Source: Theropithecus gelada (taxonomy: Eukaryota; Chordata; Mammalia; Primates; Cercopithecidae). From it: a DNA stretch of 64,000 bases. Location of the stretch: assembly GCF_003255815.1 (NCBI RefSeq), contig NC_037680.1, positions 15,100,653-15,164,652 of the forward strand. Reading direction: 5' to 3'. Below, one piece after another: positions 10,501 to 22,680 of this stretch (positions are counted from its first letter, which is position 1; every line of letters starts with the position of its first letter). The translations under genes and the position numbers were made by a program. Below the pieces are notes generated by a model. The model saw only the letters and a program-made list of their open reading frames with translations, made no database searches and was not told the DNA's origin.

Positions 10501-10765
10501 GCAGAGCTTAACTTAACTCTTAACTTTTGTCTAGGGGCAACTCTCAACCTTCTGCTTCAGAATTTGTCCCCCTTGACTAATCAAGGTAATCACTTTCTTA
10601 ACCACCCTCTTCTTTTGCATTATCAACACATTTTCTCTCTACTTAAACATTCTCATCGCTATGAAAATATTCTGTAATATCTTCCATTTCAAAACAAAAC
10701 AATAACAAAAGCATCTCTCCAGCTGTCATCTCATTTCTCTTCTTCTGTATATAGCAAACCTGCTT

Positions 10766-11081
10766 AGCCAAGCGCAGTGGCTCACGTCTGTAATCCTAGC
10801 ACTTTGGGAGGCTGAGGCAGGCGGATTACAAGGTCACGAGTTCGAGACCAACCTGGCCAATATGGTGCCACCCTGTCTCTACTAAAAATACAAAAATTAA
10901 CTGGGCATGGTGGCGCATGCCGGTAGTCCCAGCTACTCAGGAAGCTGAGGCAGAAGACTCGCCCCAACCCGGGAGTCGGAGGTTGCAGTGAGCCGAGTTC
11001 ATGCCACTGCACTCCATCCTGCTGCACTCCATCCTGGGTGACAGAGTGAGACCGTGTCTCAAAAAAAAAAAAAAAAAAAAA
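10766..11081 (+). mobile_element. Alu (S/Y type), full length, with 15-bp internal duplication
   Basis: Sense Alu from 'agccaagcgcagtggctcac' to a 21-A tail (11061-11081). 'ctgcactccatcctg' occurs twice in tandem at 11007-11021 and 11022-11036, where Alus normally have it once. 'ggattacaaggtcacgag' resembles AluY ('atcacgaggtca'), while other positions are S-like. No clear target duplication. Confidence 0.93.
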
Positions 11082-11259
11082 GGTTTTATATTAGCTAGCT
11101 ATACTCTCTAATTACCCATTAATACTTTTAGCTGCTCCGTTTTTTTCCTACAGTGCTTATTGGAAATTGCTGTTGCTAAGGTCTCTTCCAAAATCTGATC
11201 ATCTGTTCTTTGTCTTCATATTACCTGCCTCTCATGTGGCATAGTTAACATGGCTTCCT

Positions 11260-11545
11260 CACTTGGTTTTCAGAACATTCTCTGAATAGGCCCTATTCTA
11301 GTCACTGGAGCTCAGAACAAAGAGAACTAATTTGCCTCTCTTGTGCAGTTTACTTTTACACAGATAGTAAACATAAATAACACATATGGTGAAGAGTGCT
11401 GGGTTTGAAAAATAGAATATGGGGATGGGAAGAATGTACTGGCATCACAGTTCTAAACAGAGGATCAGAGAAGTCCTCACATAGAAAATGGCATTTGAGC
11501 AAAGACCTGGAGGAGAGGAAGGAGCAAGCCACAAGGAAAGTGCTG
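11260..11545 (-). mobile_element. L2 LINE 3' region
   Basis: Plus-strand order 'ctgaataggccctattctag', 'gagctcagaacaaagag', 'cacagatagtaaacataaat', 'gagaagtcctcacata', 'catttgagcaaagacctgg' corresponds to the reverse complement of the L2 3' end and its upstream segment. The usual antisense L2 reads gaggcctctctgaggagg...catttgagc. Confidence 0.7.
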
Positions 11546-11609
11546 TGGGTAGTGGGGACAAGTAGTACATAACTCCTGCCTCCTAACATGACTTCTGCAC
11601 ACTTTGCTT

Positions 11610-12280
11610 AATGAAACCGCTTTCCTGAACGTCACCAATGACTTTTTATTTGTCAATGGCATTTCTAAGGCCCCTTTCTTTGTTCATTTCTCCTTGACAT
11701 CTCTTCCCTATTTGACTCTGATAGTCTCTCTTCTACCATTTATCTTATTGTCCAGTTGAGATAATGGTTTTCCTTTATTTTCTAATTTTTATTTCTTTAT
11801 TTTTAATAGTTTCTTTTCCTCCCACCTCTAAACTTGTAAACTTTCCCTTTATGTTTTTATTTTATTTTATTTTCAGTTTCCTTAAGTTGAAGTGCCTGTT
11901 ATGGTATTTCCCATGTGGTAGGTGCTTAATATATGATTTTTTTACAAAAAAATTCATTAGAAATCTTTTCCACTTTCCTAGATTGAGCTCTCACTTCTCT
12001 GCACATACATCCTAGTTCTTCTGCTGACCTAATATTTTTCTTGAGTAAGTGCTCTAATTTTTCAAGACCATCTTGGGCTTTTTTGCTTGATTAATCAACT
12101 TCTGTCTCATTATGCTCCCAGTGCTTAAAATTGAACTGATGCCCTTCCCCCAAATCTTCCCCTCCTGGCAGCCTTCTTTCTCACAGTGGTCTCAAGGATC
12201 TTGCTTCTAGACCTCAAACCTCAGAGCTGGTTTTAGCTTTTCCCCTTCCCTCAAATTTATTTCATATTAATTCTTCCTAA
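11610..12280 (+). mobile_element. L2 LINE ORF2 (reverse-transcriptase region) fragment
   Basis: 'gaacgtcaccaatgactttt' and the following 'ctccttgacatctcttcc' match the L2 segment encoding the N-terminal part of the RT fingers. Further on, 'cttaaaattgaactgatgcc', 'cttcccccaaatcttcccct' and 'gcagccttctttctcacag' match the later L2 ORF2 segment. Many stops and gaps; it is a dead relic. An AluJ interrupts it at its right end. Confidence 0.6.
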
Positions 12281-12286
12281 ACATTG

Positions 12287-12586
12287 TTTTTTTTTTTTTT
12301 TTTTGGAGACAGGGTTTCACTCTGTTGCCCAGGCTGGAGTACGGTGGCATGATTTTGGCTCATTGCAGCCTCGGCCCACTGGCCTTAAGTGATCCTCCCA
12401 CCTCAGCCTCCAGAATAGCTAGGACTACAGGTGCACACCACCACATCAGGCTAGTTTTTGTGTTTTTGTAGAGACGGAGTTTTACTGTGTCGCCCAGGGT
12501 GGTCTCAAACTCCTGGGTTCAAGCGATATGTCCAGTTCAGCCTCCAAAAGTGCTGGAATTATAGGTGTGAGCCGCTGTGCCCAGCC
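12287..12586 (-). mobile_element. AluJ-type, full length
   Basis: Antisense Alu with an 18-T tail (12287-12304), 'gagacagggtttcactctg', 'tcattgcagcctcggcccac' and head 'gtgagccgctgtgcccagcc'. J-like: 'gtcgcccagggtggtctcaa' and many decayed CpGs. 'aacattgt' before and 'aacaacatgt' after may be remnants of a target duplication. Confidence 0.92.
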
Positions 12587-12689
12587 AACAACATGTCTTG
12601 AATCCGTTTTTTTATTTTTATTTGAAAAAACATTTAGAATAGGTCACATTTTAGATCAGGTCTTTATCTTTTTGTTTTAAGTTTTGGTG

Positions 12690-13215
12690 CTATAGTTGTC
12701 TGGTCTCTGCATTGTGTTCTTTATCTTTTGTTTATTTTCTTAGCTCCTATTCAGCTGATTACAAAAATCTGGCTCCATCCTATGTTTTCTGTGTCATCTT
12801 TGCTGTTTGTCTTATTCTGCCCAGAGTACCCTCTTTACTGTCCCCTGAATATACTATGAAGCACCTTCCCTGCCTAGAAAGACATTTTTTTCCTTCTTTC
12901 TAAGTCCTATACATGTTCCAAGATATAGATAGAAAGACTAACAGGAAATGACTTTCTTTCATGTAGAAAGCCTATTCTATTCTCTTTCTTTCTTTCTTCC
13001 TTCCCCTTCCCTACTAAACCCTGTATCATTTATCATCTCTGCAGTTGACCTAGCCTTGTCTTTTGTTTAACTGCCATTCCATTTTGATATGCCCTGTATC
13101 TTCAGCTGAATTGTAAACTTCCTGGGGAAGAGAATGCTGTTTATATTTTACTGTGTACTCTACAGTACTCAGCATGGTACCCTGCAGTTGGGAGGTACTG
13201 AGAAAAGCATTTCTT
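12690..13215 (+). mobile_element. L2 LINE 3' region
   Basis: Continues the L2 story to the right of the AluJ: 'gtcttattctgcccagagta' (L2: ctgcctggaatgc), 'tatcatttatcatctctgc', 'gaattgtaaacttcctgg', 'ggaagagaatgctgt' and 'cagtactcagcatggtaccc' follow the order of the L2 3' end. The tail itself is worn. Confidence 0.65.
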
Positions 13216-13690
13216 AGTTGGCTATTGGAAATAAATAATTGCCACAAAATTAAATACTGAAGATGTTGTTTCAGGCCCATGGGATATCCTTACATGGATG
13301 CCACACAAAGGTGTTAAACTCAAAGTGTGTTGTCTTCCTCACCTTTCTCCCCGGGAACTTGCTCATATTCCTGGGTTGCCCCACTCTTTTCAATGGTGTA
13401 TTTATCCTACCAATCACCTGAATAAAATCTTGAAGACATTCATTTCTCCTAGTTCTATTTGTTATTATATTCAGTCATTTGCCAAATTCTATTCTGTCTC
13501 ATTTCTGATAACTCTGTCTCATTCTCTCCCTGTCCTCTGCCATTTTTCCAGACTTCATGTCCTTTCTCCTCACTTGTTGCAATGGCTTTTCCTTCTGTTC
13601 TTGAGATATTTTCTTTCTCCCAATCTTTTGCCTTATTCATATTTCAAAATATGTATTTATTTGATACTGTTAAATATACCTTGAAAAAAT
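13216..13690. other. Possible further L2 ORF2 relic; no gene
   Basis: Pyrimidine-rich sequence ('cactcttttcaatggtgt', 'ttgttgcaatggcttttcc') that loosely recalls an L2 ORF2 segment on the plus strand, out of order with its neighbours. The 128-codon frame at 13298-13684 and the overlapping 79-codon frame have no domain and reflect low-stop T/C-rich sequence. Confidence 0.3.
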
Positions 13691-13699
13691 ACAAGTAAA

Positions 13700-14880
13700 T
13701 GCAAGTTTGAAGAATAATTGTAAAATGAGCCCTGATCCCACAACTCAGGTTTAGAAATAGAATATTGCCTGTACTCCCAATGTGTCTCTTCCTTATCACA
13801 ATCAGCTCCCTCTTACCCAGAGGAAAGCACTTTCCTTGATGTTTGTAATAATGTTTTCATTTCTTTTCTTTGGAATTACCGCTGATGGATGCTTCCCTAA
13901 AGAAAATAGCTTAGTTTTGAACTTTATGTAAATGAAATTATACTGTATATGGATCTTCCATGATTTGCTTCTTTCACTCCACATTGTGCTTCTGAGATTC
14001 ATCCATAGAGTATCATGTCGCTGTATGTTTTTATTGCTGTATAGCCCTTTATTGAATGAATATTTCACAATTTACTTATCCATTCTATTATTAATGGACA
14101 TTTGGATTGTTTTCATTTTTATTATTACAAACAGTGCTGCTCTGAACTTTTTTTGTCTGTATCATGATACGGATATGCATGAGACTGTGTGGGATTCGTA
14201 TTTTAGAGTGCACTGACTGGGCATGTTTATCTTCAATCTGCTATGAAAGGCCCGTTTCCAATGTGATGAAACCAATTTACTTTCCTATTAGCATTATTGG
14301 GATGTCTACAGCATTCCATATGTTAGCAATTTGTGCTGTCTTCTGGCTTTTTAAATTTTTTAATTTTTATTTTGTTTATTTATGTGTGTGTGGATTTAAA
14401 GGTATCTTTGGAATTTTAATCTGTTTTTGTAAATAGTGGTGAAGATGAGAATCTTTTCATATGTTTATTGGCCTTTTGGATTTCCTTTGTTGAATGTCTA
14501 TTTAAGTCTTTGTTACCCATTTGTGTATTTAGCTTTTTCTTTATTTCTTATAGGTTTATAGTGATCATTGTATATTCTTGGGATGACTGCTGTACTGGTT
14601 ATGTATGATGCAAATGTATTTTTCTGCTATGTCTGTATTTTCGCTTTCCTTGTGATATCTTTTAAAGGGAGAAGTTCTCAATTTTAATGTAGACATGCTT
14701 ATCAATAATTTATGAGTAGTACTCTTAGAATCTTGCTTAAGAAATCCTTTCCTACCCTGAAGTTATGCAGATATTTCCTATATTATTTTCTAAAAGATTT
14801 TAATATTTAAGTCTTCAGTCCATTTTTGATATTTGTTTACGCTGCTAGGTAGAAAGCAACAGCCTTTAAGCTTTTTTGGT
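13700..14880 (-). mobile_element. L1M (mammalian-wide L1) 3' end, ancient
   Basis: The reverse complement of an old L1 3' end is recognisable over a long span: 'ttgaactttatgtaaatgaa', 'ctttcactccacattgtgct', 'gagattcatccatagagt', 'tttacttatccattctatta', 'gacatttggattgttttc', 'cttttcatatgtttattggc', 'gaagttctcaattttaatgt' and 'ttaagaaatcctttcctacc'. The order fits the ORF2 C-terminal end and 3'UTR of L1ME/L1MC-type elements. All open frames here, such as 13932-14216, are relics in the wrong strand or by chance. Confidence 0.85.
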
Positions 14881-15945
14881 TTTCCCTCTAGTTTTTCTCT
14901 TCTCCCATCTGTCTAATACTTTGCAACCAGACTCACATCCCTAAAACACAACTTGAATAGTTTGCATATACTAATTATGCAGCATGTTTCCCAGTACACA
15001 GTAAAAATTATATAACTAAATAAACAATATTAATATAATTCAGTTGCCCAGAGAAAACATCCGAACATCTTTATCCTAAACTTCGAGATGTTTGTTCAGT
15101 GACCCCAATCTACATTTGCAAATTTTTACTCACCTCTTGAGTTCATAAAATATGTCAGCTATAGGTCTGCTTGCCATTGTAGTAAAGACTCTTGCTTTGA
15201 TTCTCTTATCTCTGTGTCTTAGACATCTTGAACTTTTCTTTCAAGCTCTTTTTGACCTCTTTGTCTATCCAGTTTTGAATGTTTAATGCCTTCACATCTT
15301 ATAAAATCTAGCTTATCTTCAAGTCCTTCCCAAGTCCTTTTAGTGAGAAATGTCCGCCCTACTCTAATACTACTTCATTTTGTCTCTCAGCACATGGCTA
15401 TGGCAGACTTGTATGTCTAGACCTGACTCTCTGTAATACCACAAAATATTTTACATTAAAGTTAGTTGCTCCAATGTCTTTCTTTCCAGTAGTTTGTGAA
15501 CTGCCTTGGAGCGAATGTTTAATCTTAATAATTTTTGAATTTCACAAAGCATCAAACATGTTGTAGAATCTCGAAAATATTTTTTGAATCACTTAATTCA
15601 TCAATTCGTCCTATGTATTTTCCTTTTCAAAGATTGGTTTAAGGCTATTTAATTACGAAGTTTTCTTGTGAAAATAGTGAAACTATAAATAAAGGCATGA
15701 ATGGAGACTCTGAGCCCTCATTTGCTGCCCTGTTCCCAGAGCACATTAGGCAGGAGATAGAAGATTTTCTTTATAGAAACAGTAATCTCAGAAGAAAGAC
15801 CATGGAATACTAGTATTTGGGGATGCCAAGTCTCCCTAAAGTGTTACCACTTAATCATTCTAAGTGAAGCCCACTTGTTAACAAGCTTCCAATGAGCTTT
15901 TCAGCATTCAATGTGTAATATAATTGGACAGATGAGAATCTTTCC
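14881..15945. other. No firm feature; weak L2-like stretch 15230-15570
   Basis: The order 'cttttgacctctttgtct', 'tgaatgtttaatgccttcac', 'agtttgtgaactgccttgg' loosely resembles a plus-strand L2 3' end. I cannot separate this from chance by eye. The rest is unassigned AT-rich sequence. Confidence 0.3.
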
Positions 15946-16236
15946 AATTGAGGGAAGCTTCCAATATGAAAGTCATAAACCAGCAAAAACATAAACAAAC
16001 CCAACCACATACCTACAAAAAGAACCTGAAGGAAGCAGAGGCAATGTGGGGAAAAAAGAAAATATTGTTTAAAAATCTTGAGAGAAATAGGAGAAAATAT
16101 TTTATCCAGAAGGTAAGATCAGGATGCTTTAAAAATATAAACTCTCAGAGGATATTAATGTGTTCTAGAAAATTAAAAATAACATAGAATGAACAAAAAA
16201 TATTGAATAAAATTTTGGAAGGTAAAGTAGAGGAAT

Positions 16237-16550
16237 GGCCAGGCACGGTGGCTCATACCTGTAATCACAGCACTTTGAGAGGCTAAGGCAGGTAGATCAG
16301 TTAATCTCAGAAGTTCAGGACCAGCCTGGGCAACATGGAGAAACCCTGTCTCTACAAAAAATACAAAAATTTGCCAGGAATGGTGGCACGAGCCTGTGGT
16401 CTTCCTGCTCCTTGGGATGTTGAGGCATGAGAATCACTTGAACCTGGAAGGCAGAGGTTGTGGTGAGCTGAGATTGTACCACTGTACTCAGCCAGGGAGA
16501 CAGAGTGAGACTTTGTCTCAAAAATAAACTAAACTAAAACAAATAAATAG
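16237..16550 (+). mobile_element. AluS-type inserted in the L1M/HAL1 relic
   Basis: Sense Alu from 'ggccaggcacggtggctcat' to an A-rich tail with taaactaaaac units. It has 'caacatggagaaaccctg' and 'gagaatcacttgaacctgg', S-type features, with mutated right-arm positions ('ctgtactcagccagggagac'). Confidence 0.93.
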
Positions 16551-16853
16551 AAAAGGAAAAAGAAGACTATAAGAAAGTATACAAATAAAAGGAAACATAA
16601 GAACATTGAACTATCAATCTGAGAAGTCCAAAATTTGATAGGTAATAATTTCAGAACCACAGAACTGAGAAGCTAAAAGAGAGAAATAAATAATACAAAA
16701 TATTCTCAAAATTGCCACACTTCAGTAACTAGACTGAAAAATCCTGCCAAGGTCCAGTTCAGTAAATGAAAAGAAACAAATTTACTCTGGAGTGTAAATC
16801 TTGATTTACAGAATACCAGACATAAGGAGAACATCTTCAAATCTTTCAAAGAG

Positions 16854-16874
16854 AAAGAGAGAGAGAGAGAAAAA
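16854..16874. repeat. (GA)n microsatellite
   Basis: Short uninterrupted GA run ('gagagagagagaga') inside the L1M/HAL1 relic. Confidence 0.9.
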
Positions 16875-17280
16875 TGCACCTTATTTACAAAGCAATGGGA
16901 ATAAAGATGGCATTGGATTTCTGGATAGCAAGTTTGGAAGCTATATAGTATTATATCAAAGCTTTACAATTTTAGCCAGATGGTTAATTAATCTTAAACA
17001 TACAATAAAGCCACTATTACATGTCAATATTTCAAGGATTAACTTTTTCTGGGAAACTACTAAATGATGTGTTGCAACTAAACAGTGGAATAAACTAAGA
17101 AAACAAAAACTACCTGAAAGTGTTTTGCACCTAAATAAAGAGAAAGACATAAAATCCAGACACAAAATATCTCAAATAGGTAGGAATAAGACAAAGTTTC
17201 CAGGAAGTCTGTGATGGGCGGTTATAAAACTGTAAATGTGCAACGGGCCCCCAAAAGCTACTAGTTCCAAAAAAGAGTAC

Positions 17281-18754
17281 CCATGAAAGGTACTGTTAAT
17301 TTAAAAATGCTTTGATAGGTCATTAGATGTATTTATGGAGATGGTATGTAATGGTATTCTGAGTACAGCCCTGATTTATACATATGGTTCTGGCATAATC
17401 ATTGATAACACATACTTTTACTCTCAGAAGCGACACGGTAGAATATTAAATTACACAGTCACTCAAGACATGTTGTACTATGTGAAAAATTGCATTGAAA
17501 TGTTGCATTGAAAGTTTCCTGTGGTGTAGGAAGAAATAACTATAGGCAAAAAGCAATCTAAGCAAATAAAAAAGCATATTTTTAATGCCAAGGAGCACTA
17601 AATATTGTATAGAAAAGAAAATGTAATTATTGCTTATCACTGAAAAAAAAACTTGCATAGATGCAGAACACAAATACCAAGTCACTGGTTTAACAACAAC
17701 GAATACACACACACAATATGTATATACATACATATGTATATTATACATGTAATAAAATTATATTGGACAATGGAAAAAAGGAAGTGAAGGCTATTAAAGA
17801 TACATTCAACTGTAACAGAAAATGCCAACTCAGCTTAAATTTAAATTTTATATCTCTCATAATATAAGTTTTGAGATAGGGAAGCTACTGCCGTGGTAAT
17901 TGCAGGGATTGGGCTCCACTTCCCTATGAATGTTAATTCTTATCGCTGCTCTTTTGGCTTTATGCTCAGGCAGATAGCAAGATAGCTGCAGAAGTTCCAA
18001 TGATTGCATCCAATTATGATACAGTCCAGACACAGAAAGCCAAATCTACTCTTCTGATACCTCTTATAATCTAGGAAACCTTTCCCAGTAGCTCCCCAGC
18101 TACCTTCCCTGAAGTTTCTATGACAATGTTTAGTTGCATGTCTACACCTACAACCAATCACTGTCAAGGAGAATGGACTACCACGATGACAGAGTCTTCG
18201 ACCCAGGGTAGACGTTGGGTAGGCAGCCAACATTATCTGCTGAATTTGGGATAGGGAGTGCTGAGGGGTAGTGACAGCTATGTTCTCATCAAGTTAGTAG
18301 ATAATTTCCTAATATGATGAATTAAGATATTAAAATATAAATATATTATTTAGAAAAGTGGTGGTCAATAACAGCAGAAATAAAAGCAAAAGCAGTTGCT
18401 CTAGCGAATAGGCAGTAAGTAAAGAAACAAGGATTCTGTTTTTTTTTTAAACTTTTATATGGTCTTTTAATGTTATTTGATGTTTTAAACAATATGCATG
18501 TATATATTTGATAAAAATGTTATGTACAAAATAAAATCACAAATATTAAGCCTGTTTTAAGTAACAGCATTACATTCCATTACAATTCTTCATTACCTTT
18601 AGTCAACTTTTTGTTGAAATGTATTTAGGTTGTTGAAAATTTTTACTATTGCACATCAGGAAGGGTTCATTTAATATACTTTAGACACGCTTATAAACAT
18701 TAAACAAACTAGGGTTTAAGACAAGTTATTAGGAAGACAGTACTAAAGGATTAA
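17281..18754. other. Mostly unassigned; possible old repeat 17880-18240
   Basis: An AT-rich tract with the self-complementary 'tatacatacatatgtata' lies near 17723. The segment 'ctgcagaagttccaatgatt...accaatcactgtcaagg...gacccagggtagacg' has the feel of a diverged medium-length repeat, but I could not name it. The 97-codon minus frame at 17940-18233 lies within it and has no known domain. Confidence 0.3.
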
Positions 18755-18955
18755 AATGGTGCTTCTCAATGTTTCTTCACATATGAATCACATGGAGAGA
18801 TTTTATAAAATCTCAGTGCTTGGACTGTACCCCAAACCAACAAAATAAAAATGTTTTTGGGGGTGTAGGGGCAATTACACAGACATGGGTTGTTTTATGT
18901 AGAAATCTCTTCTGGTGATCTAGTGAATACCAAAGTTTGAGATTCGGATAAATTC
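18755..18955 (+). mobile_element. MER20/MER58-like hAT DNA transposon fossil
   Basis: Begins 'gtgcttctcaatgtttc' and ends 'ccaaagtttgagattc'. These are degraded inverted ends of the type cagtggttctcaa...ttgagaaccactg. Inside, 'gaatcacatggagagatttt' and 'ggtgatctagtgaatac' fit the internal order of small non-autonomous Charlie elements. The subfamily is uncertain. Confidence 0.55.
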
Positions 18956-20195
18956 TTTTCTCTTCCTCCTCACTCCCCCCAAATTAAATAATGATTTAAA
19001 AAATTTGGTATGTCTGTGGTGTAAGCTGAATCAAGATGAGAATTGTATCATTTCTCATACTCATTACCGTCTTCTACAAAGAATCTTCTCTTATCTCCAG
19101 TCCACTCCCACACTCCTACCACTGTCCCTTAAGGCAAGGAATCTTAGGAAGCACAAAGATTATAGTTGGAGAATATTGTTCTTTCTTCATTCCTTACTTT
19201 ATATGATAACCAGTCTTCTCTTTCCTCTAGAGGAACGAAAGATGTCCCATCTGTACTGTCCATTCTGAATGTTATGCTTCCTTAGCTGACCTTGCTTTCC
19301 TTTCAAGTATATAATTAATATCTTGTCCATTCTTGTATTGCTCACATTTGGGGTTCTTTTTGCACTTTTTCGCATGGAAAATTTTCTTTCTACTTTTATA
19401 TTCTATTTTGGCAAATAAGTTAAATGTAGAGACCAAATATCTGTATTTTTCTTTTTTTCTGCACTTTTTTCCTTATAATGGGGTTGTATTTTGTATCAGT
19501 GTTTGTCATTATAGGAGAAACAAAATTTATCATTCTCAAAAATTATTTGTGAAAAATGGATTTCTGAGTCTTTAATATTTCTGTTATTTTACCAGTAGAA
19601 AAGTGCATTCAATTTACTTTTTTGATCAAAACCAAACTTGACAAATACATTGTACTGTTATGCCATCTGTAGCAAGCTGTTGTAATTACCCATCTGTTTC
19701 AAATTGCTGTTTTGCTAGTACATTCTTGCATTTGGTGTTTTGCATAATTAAGTTCATTAAAGCAGCACCCTTGAGTTTTAATATTTAGGATAATATTTTT
19801 GAACTCTGCTTTTCGGGAGAGTATAAGTCAGTATGTGGAGTTTTGATGAATAGATATTTCATTCCTCACTGATTTGTGTTAATTTGAGATACAGTCTTTT
19901 AAAACTAAACTATCATGAGATAATGCATTGTGTAACCTCTTATCTTGAAAGATTTTATACTTAAATGAAAGTTAGGCTAAGTGGAATTGACAAGTAATGA
20001 TTTCGATTATGCTCTTTTTCTCATTGTGCTTTATGTAAGCATTTAATGAATGTTCATCTGAACTTGATATTTATTTTCATCTTGCCATTGATAATTGTTT
20101 TCTCCTTGCATCGTATATTGTTACCTCTATAATACTGTAGTATTCTTATGATTCAAAAATGCTTTATATATAGTTTGTATCAAAATATATTCTTT
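18956..20195. other. No recognised feature
   Basis: AT-rich unassigned sequence. Frames at 19005-19268 and 19333-19575 are short and featureless. Confidence 0.5.
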
Positions 20196-22634
20196 TACTT
20201 AAAAGAAAAAAAAGAAAAACTTAAAGTTCCAGGTTACATGTGCAGCAGGTTTGTTACACATGTTAATGTGTGCCAGGGTGGTTTGCTGCAGCTATCAATC
20301 CATCACCTAGGTATTAAGCCCAGCATGTATTAGCTACTTTTCCTAATGCTCTCCCTCCCCTGACCTGACCCCCTCTCACAGGCCCCAGATTGTGGTGTTC
20401 TCCTCCCTGTGTCCATGTGTTCTCATTGTTCAGCTCCCATTTATAAGTGAGAAAATGTGGGATTTGGTTTTCTGTTCCTGCATTAGTTTGCTGAGGATGA
20501 TGGCTTCCAACTCCATCCATGTCCCTACAAAGGACATGATCTCGTTCCTTTTTATGGCTGCATAGTATTCCATGGTGTATATGTACCACATTTTCATTAT
20601 CCAGTCTATCATTGGTGGGCATTTGGGGTGATTCCATGTCTTTGCTATTGTGAATAGTGTTGTAGTGAACATACATGTGCATGTAACTTTATAGGAGAAT
20701 GATTTGTATTCCTTCGGTTATATATCCAGTAATGAGATTGCTGGGTCAAATGGATTTGTGATTCTAGGTCTTTGAGGAATCGCCATGCTGTCCTCCACAA
20801 TGTTTAAACTAATTTACATTCCCACCAACAGTGTAAAAGCGTTCCTATCTCTCTGCAGCTTTATCAGTATATGTTGTTTCTTCACTTTTTAATAATTACC
20901 ATTCTGACTGGCATGACATGATATTTTATTGTCATTTTGATTTACACTTCTCTAAGGTCAGCGATGTTGAGCTTTTTTCATATGTTTGTTGGCCACATAA
21001 ATGTCTTATTTTGAGAAGTGTCTTTTCATGTCCTTTGCCCACTTTTTAATGGGGTGGTTGTTTTTATCTTGTAAATTCATTTAAGTTCCAGGTAGACTCT
21101 GGATATTAGACATTTGTCAGATGGATAACTTGCAAAATTTTTCTCCCATCCTGTAGGTTGTCTTTTCACTCTGATCATAGTTTCTTTTGCTGTGCAGCAG
21201 CTCTTTAGTTTAATTAGATCCCATTTGTCAATTTTTGCTTTTATTGCAATTGCTTTTGATGTTTTCATCATAAAATCTTTGCCCATGCCTATGTCCTGGA
21301 TGGTATTGCCTAGACTTTCTCCTAGGGTTTTATAGTTTTGGGTTTTACATTTGAGTCTTTAGTTAATTTTTGTATAAGGTGTAAGGAAGGGATCTGGTTT
21401 CAATCTTCTGCATATGGTTAGCCAGTTCTCCCAGTACTATGTATTGAATAGGGAATGCTTTTCCCATTGCTTGTTTTTGTCTGGTTTGTCAAAGATTAGA
21501 TGGTTGTAGATGCGTGGTCTTATTTTTGAGGTATCTATTCTGTTCCATTGGTCTATGGGTCTGTTTTGGTATCAGTACCACGCTGTTTTGGTTACTATAG
21601 CCTTGGAATATAGTTGAAGTCAGGTAGTTTGATGCCTCTGGCTTTGTTCTTTTTTCTTAAGATTGTCTTGGATGTACAGGCTCTTTTTGGTACTACGTGA
21701 ATTTTAAAATACTTTCTTCTATTTCCATGAAGAATGTCAATGGTAGTTTGATGGATATAGCATTGAATCTGTAAATTGCTTTGGGCAGTATGGCCATTTT
21801 TATGATATTGATTCTTCCTATCCATGGGCATAAAATGCTTTTTCATTTGTTTGTGTCCTCTCTGATTTCCTGGAGCAGTGGTTTCCAGTTCTCCTTGAAG
21901 AGGTCCTTCATTCCCCTTGTTAGCTGTATTCCTACATATTTTATTCTCCTTCTAGCAATTGTGAGTGGGAGTTCATTCAGGATTTCGCTCTCTGCTTGTC
22001 TGTTGTTGATGTATAGGAATGCTTGTGACTTTAGCACATTGATTTTGTATCCTAAGACTTTGCTGAAGTTGTCATCAGCTTAAGGAACTGAGATGATGGG
22101 GTTTTCTAGATATAAGATCATGTCATCTGCAAACAAAGACAATTTGACTTTCTCTCATCCTGTTTTATTTCTTTCTCTTGCCTGATTTCCCTATCCAGAA
22201 CTTACATTCCTATGTTGAATAGGAGTGGTGAGAGAGGGCAGCCTTGCTTTGTGTCAGTTTTCAAGGTGAATGCTTTCAGCTTTTGCCCATTCAGATGATA
22301 CTGTCTGTGGGTTTGTCATAGATGGTTCTTATTATGTAGAGGTATGTTTCTTCAATACTTAGTTTATTAAGAGTTTTTAACATGAAGGGATGTTGAATTC
22401 TATTGAAGTCCTTTTCTGGATCTATTGAGATAATCCAGTGTTTTGTTATCTTTGGTTCTGTTTATGTGATGAGTTACGTTTATTGCTTTGCATACATTGA
22501 ACCAGCCTTGCATCCTGGGTATGAAGCCGACTTGACTGTGGTGGATAAGCTTTTTAATATGCTGCTGGATTCCGTTTGCCAGTATTTTATTGAAGATTTT
22601 AGTATCAGTGTTCATCAGGGATATTGGCCTGAAG

Positions 22635-22644
<10 letters not shown>

Positions 22645-22677
<33 letters not shown>
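22645..22677. repeat. (TTTTC)n/poly(T) expansion within the L1 RT region
   Basis: 'ttttcttttcttttctttt' followed by a T run interrupts the RT-coding sequence. On the coding strand this is a purine tract, probably expanded from a short A run. Confidence 0.9.

Positions 22678-22680
<3 letters not shown>

Larger units (their letters stand above)
15950..17280 (+). mobile_element. HAL1/L1M ORF1-region relic, split by an Alu
   Basis: Left of the Alu: A-rich sequence such as 'gaaaatattgtttaaaaat' and 'cttgagagaaataggag'. Right of it: 'acataaggagaacatcttc', 'caccttatttacaaagcaat', 'agatggcattggatttctgg', 'tttctgggaaactactaaat' and 'aataaactaagaaaacaa'. The order matches the ORF1 C-terminal region and downstream segment of old L1M/HAL1 elements. 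Reading frames are broken; the 88-codon frame at 16801-17067 is a remnant in which the old ORF1 is no longer intact. The exact subfamily is unknown. Confidence 0.55.

Noticed and set aside
13298..13684. 128-codon plus frame with hydrophobic residues
   Set aside because: It lies in T/C-rich, possibly L2-derived sequence. Overlapping open frames on both strands show base-composition bias rather than coding.
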